This document shows positions 1 through 9,059 of a stretch of 64,000 nt of DNA, one piece after another; within the stretch, counting starts at the first letter, position 1, and each line of letters opens with the position of its first letter. A program made the position numbers and the translations under genes. The stretch covers positions 61,963-125,962 of the forward strand of contig DASXGN010000018.1 in assembly GCA_036489025.1 (NCBI GenBank). The letters are read 5' to 3'. The notes under the pieces were generated by a model. The model was not told where the DNA came from, made no database searches, and saw nothing but the letters and a program-made list of their open reading frames with translations. This DNA is from Dryocola sp036489025. Its GTDB lineage: Bacteria; Pseudomonadota; Gammaproteobacteria; Enterobacterales; Enterobacteriaceae.

Positions 1-993
1 GCCCGCAAGCTGGCGGCGATGCTCTCCGCCGGGCTACACTTCGATCACGGCATCATCAACGACCCGCACCTGATTGTGAACCAGATTAGCCAGCTGATTA
101 AGCAGGCCGTTTGGGCGCTGCTGCCGCTGATGGGCGGGCTGGTGATTGTCGCGATAGCGGCCCCGATGCTGCTGGGCGGCCTGCTGTTTAGCGGCAAATC
201 TATTCAGTTCAAGTTCAGCAAGATGAACCCGCTGCCGGGGCTAAAGCGCATGGTTTCGGCGCAGACCGGGGCGGAACTGCTGAAGGCCTTTCTGAAGGCG
301 ATGCTGGTCGGGTCGGTGACGGCCTGGTATCTGTGGCACAACTGGCCGGATATGATGCGGCTGATGAGCGAATCCCCGATTGCCGCCCTAAAACACGCGC
401 TCAATATGGTTGCCGCCTGCGGCCTGCTGATCGTCATGGGGCTGATTCCGATGGTGGGCTTCGACGTGTTCTTCCAGGTGTTTTCCAACCTGAAAAAGCT
501 GCGCATGAGCCGCCAGGACATCCGTGACGAATACAAGCAGCAGGAAGGCGATCCGCACGTTAAAGGCCGTATTCGTCAGCAGCAGCGAGCGATAGCCCGC
601 CGCCGCATGATGGCCGATGTGCCGAAAGCAGACGTTATCGTCACCAACCCGACGCACTATTCGGTGGCGCTACAGTACGATGAGAACAAAATGAGCGCGC
701 CAAAAGTGCTGGCCAAAGGGGCCGGTCTGGTGGCGCTGCGCATTCGTGAAATTGGCGGTGAACACCGTATTCCGGTGCTTGAAGCACCGCCGCTTGCCCG
801 TGCGCTGTACCGCCACGCTGAAATCGGCCAGCAAATTCCTGGGCAGCTTTATTCCGCGGTGGCGGAAGTGCTGGCCTGGGTCTGGCAGCTCAGGCGCTGG
901 CGAGTGGCGGGCGGTTTAATCCCGAAAAAACCTGAAAATCTTCCGGTGCCTGAGGCGCTGGACTTTGCGAATGAGAAGGACACCGATGGCTAA
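1..993 (+). CDS. flhB: Flagellar biosynthesis protein FlhB (5'-truncated by window edge)
   Basis: Inner-membrane component of the flagellar type III export gate and its substrate-specificity switch. The frame is open from base 1 and 330 codons are present; about the first 50 residues of the roughly 380-residue family protein lie outside the window. Hydrophobic segments precede a cytoplasmic domain carrying the autocleavage motif NPTHY at bases 646-660, where FlhB proteins self-cleave between Asn and Pro when export changes from hook to filament substrates. The stop codon overlaps the flhA start by 8 bases, which indicates translational coupling in an flhBAE operon. Identity is clear from near-continuous similarity to enterobacterial FlhB. 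Confidence 0.97.
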   Translation, partial: ARKLAAMLSAGLHFDHGIINDPHLIVNQISQLIKQAVWALLPLMGGLVIVAIAAPMLLGGLLFSGKSIQFKFSKMNPLPGLKRMVSAQTGAELLKAFLKAMLVGSVTAWYLWHNWPDMMRLMSESPIAALKHALNMVAACGLLIVMGLIPMVGFDVFFQVFSNLKKLRMSRQDIRDEYKQQEGDPHVKGRIRQQQRAIARRRMMADVPKADVIVTNPTHYSVALQYDENKMSAPKVLAKGAGLVALRIREIGGEHRIPVLEAPPLARALYRHAEIGQQIPGQLYSAVAEVLAWVWQLRRWRVAGGLIPKKPENLPVPEALDFANEKDTDG

Positions 994-3064
994 TCTGCTC
1001 GCGACACTGCGTCTGCCCAGCAATATGAAATCCGGGCAATGGCAAATCCTTGCCGGGCCGATATTAATCCTGCTGATCCTGTCGATGATGGTGCTGCCGC
1101 TGCCCGCCTTCGTGCTGGATTTGCTGTTCACCTTTAACATCGCGCTGTCGATCATGGTCCTGCTGGTGGCGATGTTCACCCAGAAGACGCTGGAGTTCGC
1201 CGCGTTTCCAACGGTGCTGCTGTTTACCACGCTGCTGCGCCTGGCGCTGAACGTGGCCTCCACGCGTATCATTCTGATGGAAGGGCATTCGGGCGGGGCC
1301 GCCGCCGGTAAGGTTATCGAGGCCTTCGGCCACTTCCTGGTGGGCGGCAACTTCGCTATCGGGATCGTGGTGTTCATCATCCTCGTGATCATCAACTTTA
1401 TGGTTATCACCAAGGGGGCGGGGCGTATCGCAGAAGTGGGCGCGCGTTTCGTGCTGGACGGGATGCCGGGCAAGCAGATGGCCATCGACGCCGACCTTAA
1501 CGCCGGGCTGATTGGCGAAGAAGAAGCGAAAAAGCGCCGTTCGGAAGTGACGCAGGAAGCGGATTTCTACGGTTCAATGGACGGGGCCAGTAAATTCGTG
1601 CGCGGCGATGCGGTAGCCGGGCTGATGATCATGGCTATCAACGTGGTCGGCGGCCTGCTGGTCGGCGTATTGCAGCACGATATGGCCGTTGGCGCGGCGG
1701 CGGAAAGCTACACGCTGCTGACCATCGGCGATGGCCTGGTCGCGCAGATCCCGGCGCTGGTTATCTCTACCGCGGCGGGCGTTATCGTGACCCGCGTGGC
1801 GACGGATCAGGACGTCGGCGAGCAGATGGTTACGCAGCTGTTTAACAACCCGCGCGTCATGCTGCTGAGCGCCGCCGTTCTCGGGCTGCTCGGCATGGTG
1901 CCAGGTATGCCGAACTTCGTTTTCCTGCTGTTCACCGCCGGGCTGCTTGGTCTGGCCTGGTATATGCGTGGGCGGCAGATGACCGCGCCTGCGGCCCCGC
2001 AACCGGTGAAAATGCCGGACAACCCGCAGGCGGTCGAAGCCACCTGGAACGACGTTCAGCTGGAAGATTCCTTGGGTATGGAAGTGGGCTACCGTCTGAT
2101 CCCGATGGTGGACTTCCAGCAGGACGGCGAGCTGCTCGGGCGAATCCGCAGCATCCGTAAAAAGTTTGCGCAGGATATGGGCTTCCTGCCGCCGGTGGTT
2201 CACATCCGCGACAATATGGATTTGCCGCCCGCGCGCTATCGCATTCTGATGAAGGGCGTAGAAATTGGCGCGGGGGATGCCTATCCTGGCCGCTGGCTGG
2301 CGATTAACCCCGGCACCGCCGCCGGTACGCTGCCGGGCGAGGCCACTATCGATCCTGCTTTCGGTCTGGCGGCAACGTGGATCGAAAGCGCGCTCAAGGA
2401 GCAGGCGCAGATTCAGGGCTTTACGGTGGTTGAGGCCAGCACGGTTGTCGCCACGCACCTTAACCACCTGATAGGTCAGTTCGCCCCCGAGCTGTTTGGC
2501 CGCCAGGAAGCGCAGCAGCTTCTCGACCGCGTCAGCCAGGAGATGCCGAAGCTAACCGAAGATTTAGTGCCTGCCGTCGTCACGCTGACCACGCTGCACA
2601 AAGTGCTGCAAAACCTGCTGGCTGAGAAAGTGCCGATTCGTGACATGCGCACCATTCTTGAAACTCTGGCGGAGCACGCGCCGATTCAAAGCGATCCGCA
2701 CGAGCTCACCGCCGTGGTGCGCGTGGCGTTAGGGCGAGCCATTACTCAGCAGTGGTTCCCCGGTTCTGGCGAAGTGCAGGTTATCGGGCTGGATACCGCG
2801 CTGGAACGTCTGCTGCTGCAAGCCTTGCAGGGCGGCAGCGGGCTGGAGCCGGGCCTGGCGGACAGGCTGTTGGAGCAGACCCAGGAAGCTTTGCAGCGTC
2901 AGGAGATGCTGGGCGCGCCGCCGGTGCTGCTGGTCAATCACGCTCTGCGTCCTCTGCTGTCGCGCTTCCTGCGCCGCAGCCTGCCGCAGCTGGTGGTGCT
3001 TTCCAGCCTCGAGCTGTCGGACAACCGTAATATCCGCATGACCGCCACGATTGGGGCGCAATAA
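986..3064 (+). CDS. flhA: Flagellar biosynthesis protein FlhA
   Basis: Main export-gate protein of the flagellar type III secretion apparatus; the N-terminal half spans the inner membrane and the C-terminal half forms the cytoplasmic ring that docks chaperone-substrate complexes. The product is 692 aa, the same as E. coli. The FHIPEP family signature is present from about residue 147 (RIAEVGARF, then LDGMPGKQ, then IDAD). I chose the ATG at 986, inside the flhB stop overlap, over an in-frame ATG at 965, because the protein then begins MANLLATLRLP as in relatives. The stop overlaps the flhE start as TAATG. Confidence 0.97.
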   Translation: MANLLATLRLPSNMKSGQWQILAGPILILLILSMMVLPLPAFVLDLLFTFNIALSIMVLLVAMFTQKTLEFAAFPTVLLFTTLLRLALNVASTRIILMEGHSGGAAAGKVIEAFGHFLVGGNFAIGIVVFIILVIINFMVITKGAGRIAEVGARFVLDGMPGKQMAIDADLNAGLIGEEEAKKRRSEVTQEADFYGSMDGASKFVRGDAVAGLMIMAINVVGGLLVGVLQHDMAVGAAAESYTLLTIGDGLVAQIPALVISTAAGVIVTRVATDQDVGEQMVTQLFNNPRVMLLSAAVLGLLGMVPGMPNFVFLLFTAGLLGLAWYMRGRQMTAPAAPQPVKMPDNPQAVEATWNDVQLEDSLGMEVGYRLIPMVDFQQDGELLGRIRSIRKKFAQDMGFLPPVVHIRDNMDLPPARYRILMKGVEIGAGDAYPGRWLAINPGTAAGTLPGEATIDPAFGLAATWIESALKEQAQIQGFTVVEASTVVATHLNHLIGQFAPELFGRQEAQQLLDRVSQEMPKLTEDLVPAVVTLTTLHKVLQNLLAEKVPIRDMRTILETLAEHAPIQSDPHELTAVVRVALGRAITQQWFPGSGEVQVIGLDTALERLLLQALQGGSGLEPGLADRLLEQTQEALQRQEMLGAPPVLLVNHALRPLLSRFLRRSLPQLVVLSSLELSDNRNIRMTATIGAQ

Positions 3065-3456
3065 TGCGCGCGCTAATTTTTCTCGCCCTGCTGCCTCTGC
3101 TCGCCCATGCGGCGGGGGACGGCAGCTGGCAGGCCAGCGGCATGGGGGCCACGCTCAGCAATCGCGGCGTGGTGGCCTCGTCGCGGGCGCTGGCACCTTC
3201 GCAGCCGGTAGACGGCATGATGACGCTGGTGGCCTGGCGCTACGAGCTGAACGGCCCGACGCCCGGCGGCCTGCTGGTGAAGCTTTGCTCGGCCACGCGC
3301 TGCGTGCCGATTGAAGGGCAAAGCGGCACCACGCGAGGTTTAACCAACGTGGCGGCCAGCGAGCCGCTGCGCTTTGTCTGGGAAGTCCCCGGCGGCGGCA
3401 GGCTTTTCCCGCCGCTGCGGGTGCGTAGCAATCAGGTGATCGTCAATTATCAGTAG
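3064..3456 (+). CDS. flhE: Flagellar protein FlhE, periplasmic
   Basis: Small periplasmic protein encoded at the end of the flhBAE operon. In enteric bacteria loss of FlhE affects proton leakage through the flagellar export apparatus and swarming; its exact mechanism is less settled than that of FlhA or FlhB. The product is 130 aa, the family length, with a signal peptide of about 16 residues ending in AHA. Two cysteines close together (around LCSATRC) could form a disulfide. The start codon overlaps the flhA stop by one base (TAATG). Confidence 0.93.
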   Translation: MRALIFLALLPLLAHAAGDGSWQASGMGATLSNRGVVASSRALAPSQPVDGMMTLVAWRYELNGPTPGGLLVKLCSATRCVPIEGQSGTTRGLTNVAASEPLRFVWEVPGGGRLFPPLRVRSNQVIVNYQ

Positions 3457-3800
3457 GCGGCCAGTGAGCCGCCGTTCACCCTCACGATAACGGGGATAAC
3501 AAACGGCATCAGGGCTTTCTTAAACAACTGGCCGACCCCGACCACACAACTTCTCACGTTATTCCCGTCCGATATCTCATTTTCAGTCCGTGCTTTTGAT
3601 AAAAACGAACCTGTGTTTTATAAATCGAGAGGCGGATGCCGACACTCTTTGTAATTTTGCCAGCATCTGTAAAGGGGTGGCAAAAACGAAAAGGTTTCCC
3701 TCGCCCCATACTTTTACTTTAGCCGTGAAAGATTTCTCGCAGGCCCGTCCGGGGCCGTGACTTGCAATCTCCCATAACAAAAGCAACGGGGTGGACGGCA
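3457..3800. other. Intergenic region between flhE and the rhiT-type transporter gene
   Basis: Some 344 bases without a supportable gene. It begins with a perfect GC-rich inverted repeat right after the flhE stop (GGCGGC, 6-base loop, GCCGCC) that lacks a T-run, so it is at best a weak terminator. The middle is AT-rich and contains the KdgR-like sequence listed separately. I could not identify a convincing -35/-10 pair. A minus-strand open frame here overlaps the transporter start and has no recognisable product. Confidence 0.6.
3604..3622. promoter_or_regulatory. Candidate KdgR operator upstream of rhiT-rhiN
   Basis: The sequence AACGAACCTGTGTTTTATA agrees at 14 of 18 defined positions with the KdgR consensus recalled from pectinolytic enterobacteria (AATRAAAYR N YRTTTYATT); the right half matches 8 of 9. 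It lies within a looser inverted repeat at 3598-3626. The rhiTN operon of Dickeya is a known KdgR target, and kdgR itself is in this window at 60409, which makes the site sensible. The match could still be chance in an AT-rich leader. Confidence 0.3.
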
Positions 3801-5390
3801 ATGAAAACACGTAAAATTGGGCTGGCGAACTATCTCGCCTACGGATCGGGGGATTTTCTCGGCGCAGGGACGACCGCGCTGACCGCCGCCTGGCTGCTGT
3901 ATTTTTATACGACCTTCTGTGGATTAACGCCTATTGAGGCAACTTTTATCTTCGCGATGGCCCGCGTACTCGACGCCGTGGTCAGCCCGCTGATGGGCTT
4001 CTTAACCGATAACTTTGGTTCGACGTGGCTGGGCAAACGCTTTGGCCGCCGCAAATTCTTTATTCTGCTCGGCATACCCTTAGTCTTCAGCTACAGCTTT
4101 ATGTGGGTGGGGGAGATGAGCTACTGGTATTACCTGGTGACCTACCTGATTTTTGACGTGGTTTACACCATGATTCTGGTGCCGTACGAAACGCTGGTGC
4201 CGGAAATGACCGACGACTTCAAACAGAAAACCAAGTTTTCCGGCGCGCGTATCTCGATGGCGCAGCTTTCGGCGATTATGGCGGCCTTCCTGCCGGGAAT
4301 TCTGCTCAGCTACTTCGGTAAAGACAACGCGGTTTCCTTCTTCTATGCAAGCCTGGTGTTTGCCACGCTCTGCGCCATCGTGCTGACCTTCGTGTGGTTC
4401 TTTACCTGGGAAAGGCCGCGTTCGGAATGGACCGAGGCGGCGCTGCGCGCTGAAGAAGAGAAGAAAACGCTGACCTTCGCGCAGAGCATGAAACGCCTGA
4501 ACGTTGAGCTGACTTCCACGCTGCGGATCAAGATTTTCCGCCAGCATCTGGGAATGTATCTGGGCGGCTATATTGCTCAGGACGTCTTCAACGCGGTGTT
4601 TACCTACTACGTGGTGTTCGTGCTGATGCACAGCGCTTCGGTGGCTTCTAACCTGCTCGGCACGATGGCGATCATGCAGTTTATCGCGGTGATCGGCATG
4701 ATCCCGCTGTGCATTAAGTTTGGCCCGGCGCCTTCTTACCGCATGGTGGTGGTGCTGTTTGGCCTGAGCTCTGTCTCCTACGCCGTGCTGTGGTACGCCG
4801 GGTTAAGCGACGTGTTCTCACTGCTGATGCTGGTTTCGGCTATTGCCGGTCTGGGACGCGGCGGCATCAACTACGTGCCGTGGAATACCTACACCTACAT
4901 CGCCGACGTGGACGAAGTGATTACCGGCCAGCGCCGGGAAGGGATCTTTGCGGGCATTATGACCCTGACGCGCAAAGCCTCGCAGGCGGGGGCCGTCATG
5001 CTGGTGGGGATCGTGATGCAGCTGTCCGGCTTCGTTTCCGGCCAGGCCACGCAGCCGCCTGCGGTCAGCCATACCATTCTGACGATCCTCAGCTTCGGCA
5101 CCGTCGGCGTGCTGGCCTGCGGCTTCCTGATTTCTCTGCGCTTTAAGCTCAATCTGCAAACCCATAGCGTACTGCGCGAAGAGACGGCAAAAATGCGTGC
5201 TGCCAACCGGGCCGTGCCGGAAGACATTACTCCGCAGGCGCGTGAAACCGTCGAGATGCTCGCGGGCATGCCCTATGAAAATCTGTGGGGTAACAACAAT
5301 ATCGGTTACCTCAACCATAGCAAGCCCGCTGCGCCAACGCTGAAGCAGGCCGCCGCCATGAATTCAAATGCTACCCAGAGGTTAAGCTAA
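3801..5390 (+). CDS. rhiT: GPH-family sugar:cation symporter, rhamnogalacturonide transporter (RhiT-type)
   Basis: Inner-membrane symporter of the glycoside-pentoside-hexuronide family within the MFS fold; about 529 aa with many hydrophobic segments, ending in a cytoplasmic tail of about 80 polar residues. The substrate is inferred from the neighbour: the stop overlaps the start of a GH105 unsaturated rhamnogalacturonyl hydrolase (TAATG), the arrangement of the Dickeya rhiTN operon. An oligogalacturonide transporter (TogT type) is the main alternative. I use the ATG at 3801 (MKTRKIGLANYLAYG), which has a GGGGTGGA ribosome site 5 bases upstream; an in-frame ATG at 3762 would add 13 residues of no recognisable use. 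Not found at this position in E. coli. Confidence 0.7.
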   Translation: MKTRKIGLANYLAYGSGDFLGAGTTALTAAWLLYFYTTFCGLTPIEATFIFAMARVLDAVVSPLMGFLTDNFGSTWLGKRFGRRKFFILLGIPLVFSYSFMWVGEMSYWYYLVTYLIFDVVYTMILVPYETLVPEMTDDFKQKTKFSGARISMAQLSAIMAAFLPGILLSYFGKDNAVSFFYASLVFATLCAIVLTFVWFFTWERPRSEWTEAALRAEEEKKTLTFAQSMKRLNVELTSTLRIKIFRQHLGMYLGGYIAQDVFNAVFTYYVVFVLMHSASVASNLLGTMAIMQFIAVIGMIPLCIKFGPAPSYRMVVVLFGLSSVSYAVLWYAGLSDVFSLLMLVSAIAGLGRGGINYVPWNTYTYIADVDEVITGQRREGIFAGIMTLTRKASQAGAVMLVGIVMQLSGFVSGQATQPPAVSHTILTILSFGTVGVLACGFLISLRFKLNLQTHSVLREETAKMRAANRAVPEDITPQARETVEMLAGMPYENLWGNNNIGYLNHSKPAAPTLKQAAAMNSNATQRLS

Positions 5391-6529
5391 TGATTATTTA
5401 CCCCGTCAAATACAGCCCCTTACTGCGACAGCCGCAGCGCTTTATCGCCCGCGAGGAGCTGAACGCCCTGATCCACAAGGTGACGGACAATCTGATTACC
5501 ATTCAAGATGAAACCGGCCAGTTCCTGCTGCGCCTCGACGATGGCCGGGTGATCGACACCAAAGGCTGGGCGGGCTGGGAGTGGACGCACGGCGTCGGGC
5601 TGTACGGCATGTATCAGTACTATCGCCAGACCGGCGATCGGAAGATGCGCGAGATTATCGACGGCTGGTTTGCCGACCGCTTTGCGGAAGGGGCCACCAC
5701 CAAGAACGTCAATACGATGGCGCCGTTCCTGACGCTGGCGTACCGCTATGAAGAAACCCGCGATCCGTCTTATCTGCCGTGGCTCGAAAGCTGGGCGGAA
5801 TGGGCGATGTACGAGATGCCGCGCACCGAGCACGGCGGCATGCAGCACATTACGCTGGCGGAAGAAAATCATCAGCAAATGTGGGACGACACCTTGATGA
5901 TGACCGTATTACCGCTGGCGAAAATTGGCAAATTGCTTAATCGCCCGGAATACGTGGAAGAAGCGACGTATCAGTTCCTGTTACATGTGCAAAACCTGAT
6001 GGACAGGGAAACGGGTTTGTGGTTCCACGGCTGGAATTATGAAGGCTGCCACAACTTTGCTAAAGCCCGCTGGGCGCGCGGCAACAGCTGGCTGACCATC
6101 GTTATCCCGGACTTCCTCGAGCTGGTTGATCTGCCGGAAAATAACGCCGTGCGCCGCTATCTGGTGCAGGTGCTGGAAAGCCAGGTGGCCGCGCTGGCGA
6201 AGTGTCAGGACGATAGCGGCCTGTGGCACACGCTGCTCGACGATCCGCATTCTTACCTGGAGGCGTCGGCCACCGCCGGGTTTGCCTACGGTATTCTCAA
6301 GGGGATTCGCAAGCGCTATCTCGATAAGGAATATGCGGAGATCGCCGAAAAGGCGATGCAGGGGATCGTGAAGAATATCTCCCCGGACGGCGAGCTGATG
6401 CAGGTTTCTTTCGGCACCGGTATGGGCAGCAATCTGGACTTCTACCGCCAGATCCCGCTGACCTCAATGCCTTACGGCCAGGCGATGGCGATTCTTTGCC
6501 TCGGCGAGTATCTGCGTATCTACTGCTGA
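5390..6529 (+). CDS. rhiN: Glycoside hydrolase family 105, unsaturated rhamnogalacturonyl hydrolase (RhiN-type)
   Basis: Cytoplasmic enzyme expected to remove the delta-4,5-unsaturated galacturonyl residue from the non-reducing end of rhamnogalacturonan fragments made by a lyase, after uptake by the upstream transporter. The product is 379 aa, typical of the YteR/RhiN family. No signal peptide is seen. The catalytic-region motif WDD is at residues 165-167 (MWDDTLMM), within an alpha/alpha-barrel pattern of repeated Trp- and Tyr-rich helices; WEWTHGVGLYGMYQYY near residue 63 is family-typical. It is co-translated with rhiT (TAATG). The released product would need KduI/KduD-type enzymes, which are not in this window, and then KDG/KDPG metabolism, of which eda is at 35985. 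Confidence 0.82.
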   Translation: MIIYPVKYSPLLRQPQRFIAREELNALIHKVTDNLITIQDETGQFLLRLDDGRVIDTKGWAGWEWTHGVGLYGMYQYYRQTGDRKMREIIDGWFADRFAEGATTKNVNTMAPFLTLAYRYEETRDPSYLPWLESWAEWAMYEMPRTEHGGMQHITLAEENHQQMWDDTLMMTVLPLAKIGKLLNRPEYVEEATYQFLLHVQNLMDRETGLWFHGWNYEGCHNFAKARWARGNSWLTIVIPDFLELVDLPENNAVRRYLVQVLESQVAALAKCQDDSGLWHTLLDDPHSYLEASATAGFAYGILKGIRKRYLDKEYAEIAEKAMQGIVKNISPDGELMQVSFGTGMGSNLDFYRQIPLTSMPYGQAMAILCLGEYLRIYC

Positions 6530-6544
6530 TTGTCTGGCATGTAA

Positions 6545-6570
6545 AAAGAGCCACCGAAAGGTGGCTCTTT
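6545..6570. terminator. Bidirectional terminator between rhiN and torZ
   Basis: Perfect 11-bp inverted repeat AAAGAGCCACC / GGTGGCTCTTT with a GAAA tetraloop, A-rich on one side and T-rich on the other, placed between two convergent genes. It can serve both strands. Confidence 0.9.
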
Positions 6571-6578
6571 GCGTTGGG

Positions 6579-9059
6579 TCAGGCGCCAGCCGGCACCGCG
6601 TGGGCGGTGTTAGCGAGCGCCGGGCCCTGATACTTCTCAATATCCAGCTGCGCCATCTGCCCGCAGTTACCCTGCGCCAGGCTCGAGGAGCCGATGTCGA
6701 AGGTCAGGCAGTTGACGTTGCCGTTCTTACACAGTGAACCCGGCTGATGCGGGTCCGCCGGGTCGAACCAGGCGCCTTCGCTGATGCGCACCACGCCCGG
6801 ACGGACCCGCTCGGTCACGACTGCGCCAACGAGGATCTGGCCGCGATCGTTGAAGGCGCGAACCAGCTCGCCGTCGCTGATGCCGCGTGCTTTAGCATCC
6901 TGCGGGTGAACCCAGATGGCTTCGCGATCCGCCACCGCATATTTTTTGCGCAGCGGAGTGTTGTCCAGCTGCGAGTGCAGGCGGTTGATTGGGTGCGCGG
7001 TGTTGAGCGACAGCGGATATTTGTCGGCCTCCGGCCCCTGATACCACTCGTGCGGCGGCAGCCAGCCCGGCAGTCCAGGACAGTCGGCGTAGCCCATCTT
7101 AGCCACCGCCTCTGAGTAAATCTCAATCTTACCGGACGGCGTGCCCAGCGGGTTGAGCAGCGGGTTCTCACGGAAGTCGGCGAAGCGCACCCACTGTTTA
7201 TTACTCTCCGGCACCGGGAAGCGAATGTAGTTATTCGACGCCCAGAACATGTCGAACGGCGGCAGGGCCACGCGAGCGTTGCGCGCCTGCGCCTTCATGT
7301 CGTCGTACATGCCTTTCAGCCACTGGATTTCGTCCTTGCCTTCGGTGAACGCGTCCTGCACGCCAAGCTTAGCCGCCAGGCCCGCGAAGATATCGAAGTC
7401 GCTGCGCGATTCATGCTGCGGCGGCACGCACTGGTGCATCGGGAAGACGTAGAGCTGGGAATAGTCGCCGCCCATTTCCAGGTCGTTGCGCTCGTAGCTG
7501 GTGGTGGCCGGGAAAACGATGTCGGCGTACTTCGCGGTCGCCGTCCAGTACGGCTCGTTGACCACGATGGTCTCCGGATGCCGCCAGGCTTTGATCAGCG
7601 CATTGGTGTCCTGATGCTGGTGGAAGGTGTTGCCCCCGGCGACGTAAACCATCTTCACGTCAGGGTAGGTGACTTTTGCGCCGTTGAAGTCGATGGTTTT
7701 GCCGGGGTTTGCCAGGCATTCGGCGATGCGCGCCACCGGAATCGGCGTCGGGCTATTCTTCGGCGATTCGCCAGCGGAGATCCCCGCCAGAATGCCGCCG
7801 CGAGCGGTTGGGCTGCCGCCTGAAGAGTAGTGATAGCTGAAGCCGAAGCCGCCGCCGGGCAGGCCAATCTGGCCGAGCATGGCCGAAACGGTGACCAGCA
7901 GCCAGTGGGGCTGTTCGCCGTGGTGCTGGCGCTGAATGCCCCAGCCGCCCATGATCATGGTGCGGTTTTTAGCCATATCCCGCGCCAGCTGGCGGAGGGT
8001 TTCCGCCTCGATGCCGCAGATGCCAGCGGCCCAGCTGGCGTCTTTCACTACGCCGTCCTGTTCACCGAGCAGGTAGGCGGCGAACTTGTCGAAGCCCACG
8101 GTGTAGGTTTTTACGAACTCAGGATTATGGAGTTTTTCCGCCAGCAGCGTGTGCGCAATCCCCACCAGCATGGCGCTGTCGGTATACGGATGCGGGGCCA
8201 GCCATTCCGCATTCAGGTGTTCGGTGCTGTCGCTTTTTACCGGGTCGATGCTGATAATCCGCACGCCCTTTTTCTTCAGCGCCTCGAAGCCCGCCGGGCC
8301 TACGTGGTCCGGGATGTTCCAGCTGTTTTTCAGGGTCACCGACGGATTACAGCCCCACAGCACCACCAGCTCGCTGTGCTCAAGCACGTTTGGCCAGGCC
8401 GTTTGCTGTTCGTAAACCTCCATCGAGCCGACCACGTGGGACATAATCACCTGGGCGGCACCGGTAGAATAGTCGCCCGCGTAGCCCAGGAAGCCGCCGG
8501 AGAGGTTCATCAGGCGCTGGAGCAGGGTGCGGCTGTTGTGCAGCATGCCGACGCTTTTCCAGCCGTAAGAACCCGCGTAGATAGACTGCGGGCCGTGCTC
8601 TTTTTGCAGGCGGCTAATCTGGTCGCTCACCAGGGTCAGCGCTTTATCCCAGCTGACCCGCACCCACTCATCGCAGCCGCGCAGTTCGGGACGGCAGTTC
8701 AGCGGGCCGCCTTCGAGCCAGCTTTTACGCACCATCGGATACTTAATGCGGTTCTCTGCGTGAACCTGGTGCGGAGCCATGGTGATCAGCTCATTCGGGA
8801 AGGGATCGTCCTGCACCGGGTGGGTTTCCACCATTTTGCCATCGCGGACAATGGCTTCGAAAGCGCCCCAGTGGGCGCCGGTCAGAATGCCTTTTTCGGC
8901 CTGACGCAGCGCGACAAACTGCGGCAGCGCCTGGCTTACGGCCTGGGCCAGCGCTGAACGTGGCCAGAGGCCACCCAGCAAGGACACCCCGCCTAGGGCT
9001 GCGGCACCGGTCAGAAACCGGCGGCGGCTGATTTGCATCGCTTCGCGGTTATTTTTCAT
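6579..9059 (-). CDS. torZ: TMAO / S-oxide reductase TorZ (periplasmic molybdoenzyme)
   Basis: Periplasmic reductase of the DMSO-reductase family with bis-MGD molybdenum cofactor, reducing TMAO and probably biotin sulfoxide or methionine sulfoxide as terminal electron acceptors. The product is 826 aa. The N-terminus has a twin-arginine signal (SRRRFLTGA) followed by a hydrophobic stretch and an AQA cleavage site. The motif DYSTGAAQ contains the serine that ligates molybdenum in this family. Sequence features such as GSYGWKS and LRKKYAVADRE are closer to TorZ than to TorA. It is translationally coupled (TAATG) to the upstream cytochrome gene. In E. coli torYZ lie between cutC and cmoB, whereas here they are between argS and flhE. 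Confidence 0.88.
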   Translation of the reverse strand: MKNNREAMQISRRRFLTGAAALGGVSLLGGLWPRSALAQAVSQALPQFVALRQAEKGILTGAHWGAFEAIVRDGKMVETHPVQDDPFPNELITMAPHQVHAENRIKYPMVRKSWLEGGPLNCRPELRGCDEWVRVSWDKALTLVSDQISRLQKEHGPQSIYAGSYGWKSVGMLHNSRTLLQRLMNLSGGFLGYAGDYSTGAAQVIMSHVVGSMEVYEQQTAWPNVLEHSELVVLWGCNPSVTLKNSWNIPDHVGPAGFEALKKKGVRIISIDPVKSDSTEHLNAEWLAPHPYTDSAMLVGIAHTLLAEKLHNPEFVKTYTVGFDKFAAYLLGEQDGVVKDASWAAGICGIEAETLRQLARDMAKNRTMIMGGWGIQRQHHGEQPHWLLVTVSAMLGQIGLPGGGFGFSYHYSSGGSPTARGGILAGISAGESPKNSPTPIPVARIAECLANPGKTIDFNGAKVTYPDVKMVYVAGGNTFHQHQDTNALIKAWRHPETIVVNEPYWTATAKYADIVFPATTSYERNDLEMGGDYSQLYVFPMHQCVPPQHESRSDFDIFAGLAAKLGVQDAFTEGKDEIQWLKGMYDDMKAQARNARVALPPFDMFWASNNYIRFPVPESNKQWVRFADFRENPLLNPLGTPSGKIEIYSEAVAKMGYADCPGLPGWLPPHEWYQGPEADKYPLSLNTAHPINRLHSQLDNTPLRKKYAVADREAIWVHPQDAKARGISDGELVRAFNDRGQILVGAVVTERVRPGVVRISEGAWFDPADPHQPGSLCKNGNVNCLTFDIGSSSLAQGNCGQMAQLDIEKYQGPALANTAHAVPAGA

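Noticed and set aside
3457..3474. GGCGGC / GCCGCC hairpin after flhE as a terminator
   Set aside because: The stem is only six pairs and is followed by GTTCACCCTC rather than a T-run, so it is noted but not called.
3583..3810. Minus-strand open frame of 75 codons upstream of the rhiT-type gene
   Set aside because: It has no recognisable product, overlaps the transporter start and occupies the expected promoter region.
7830..8957. Plus-strand open frame of 375 codons opposite torZ
   Set aside because: It is antisense to an intact, strongly conserved molybdoenzyme gene; long opposite frames are common in GC-rich coding DNA.
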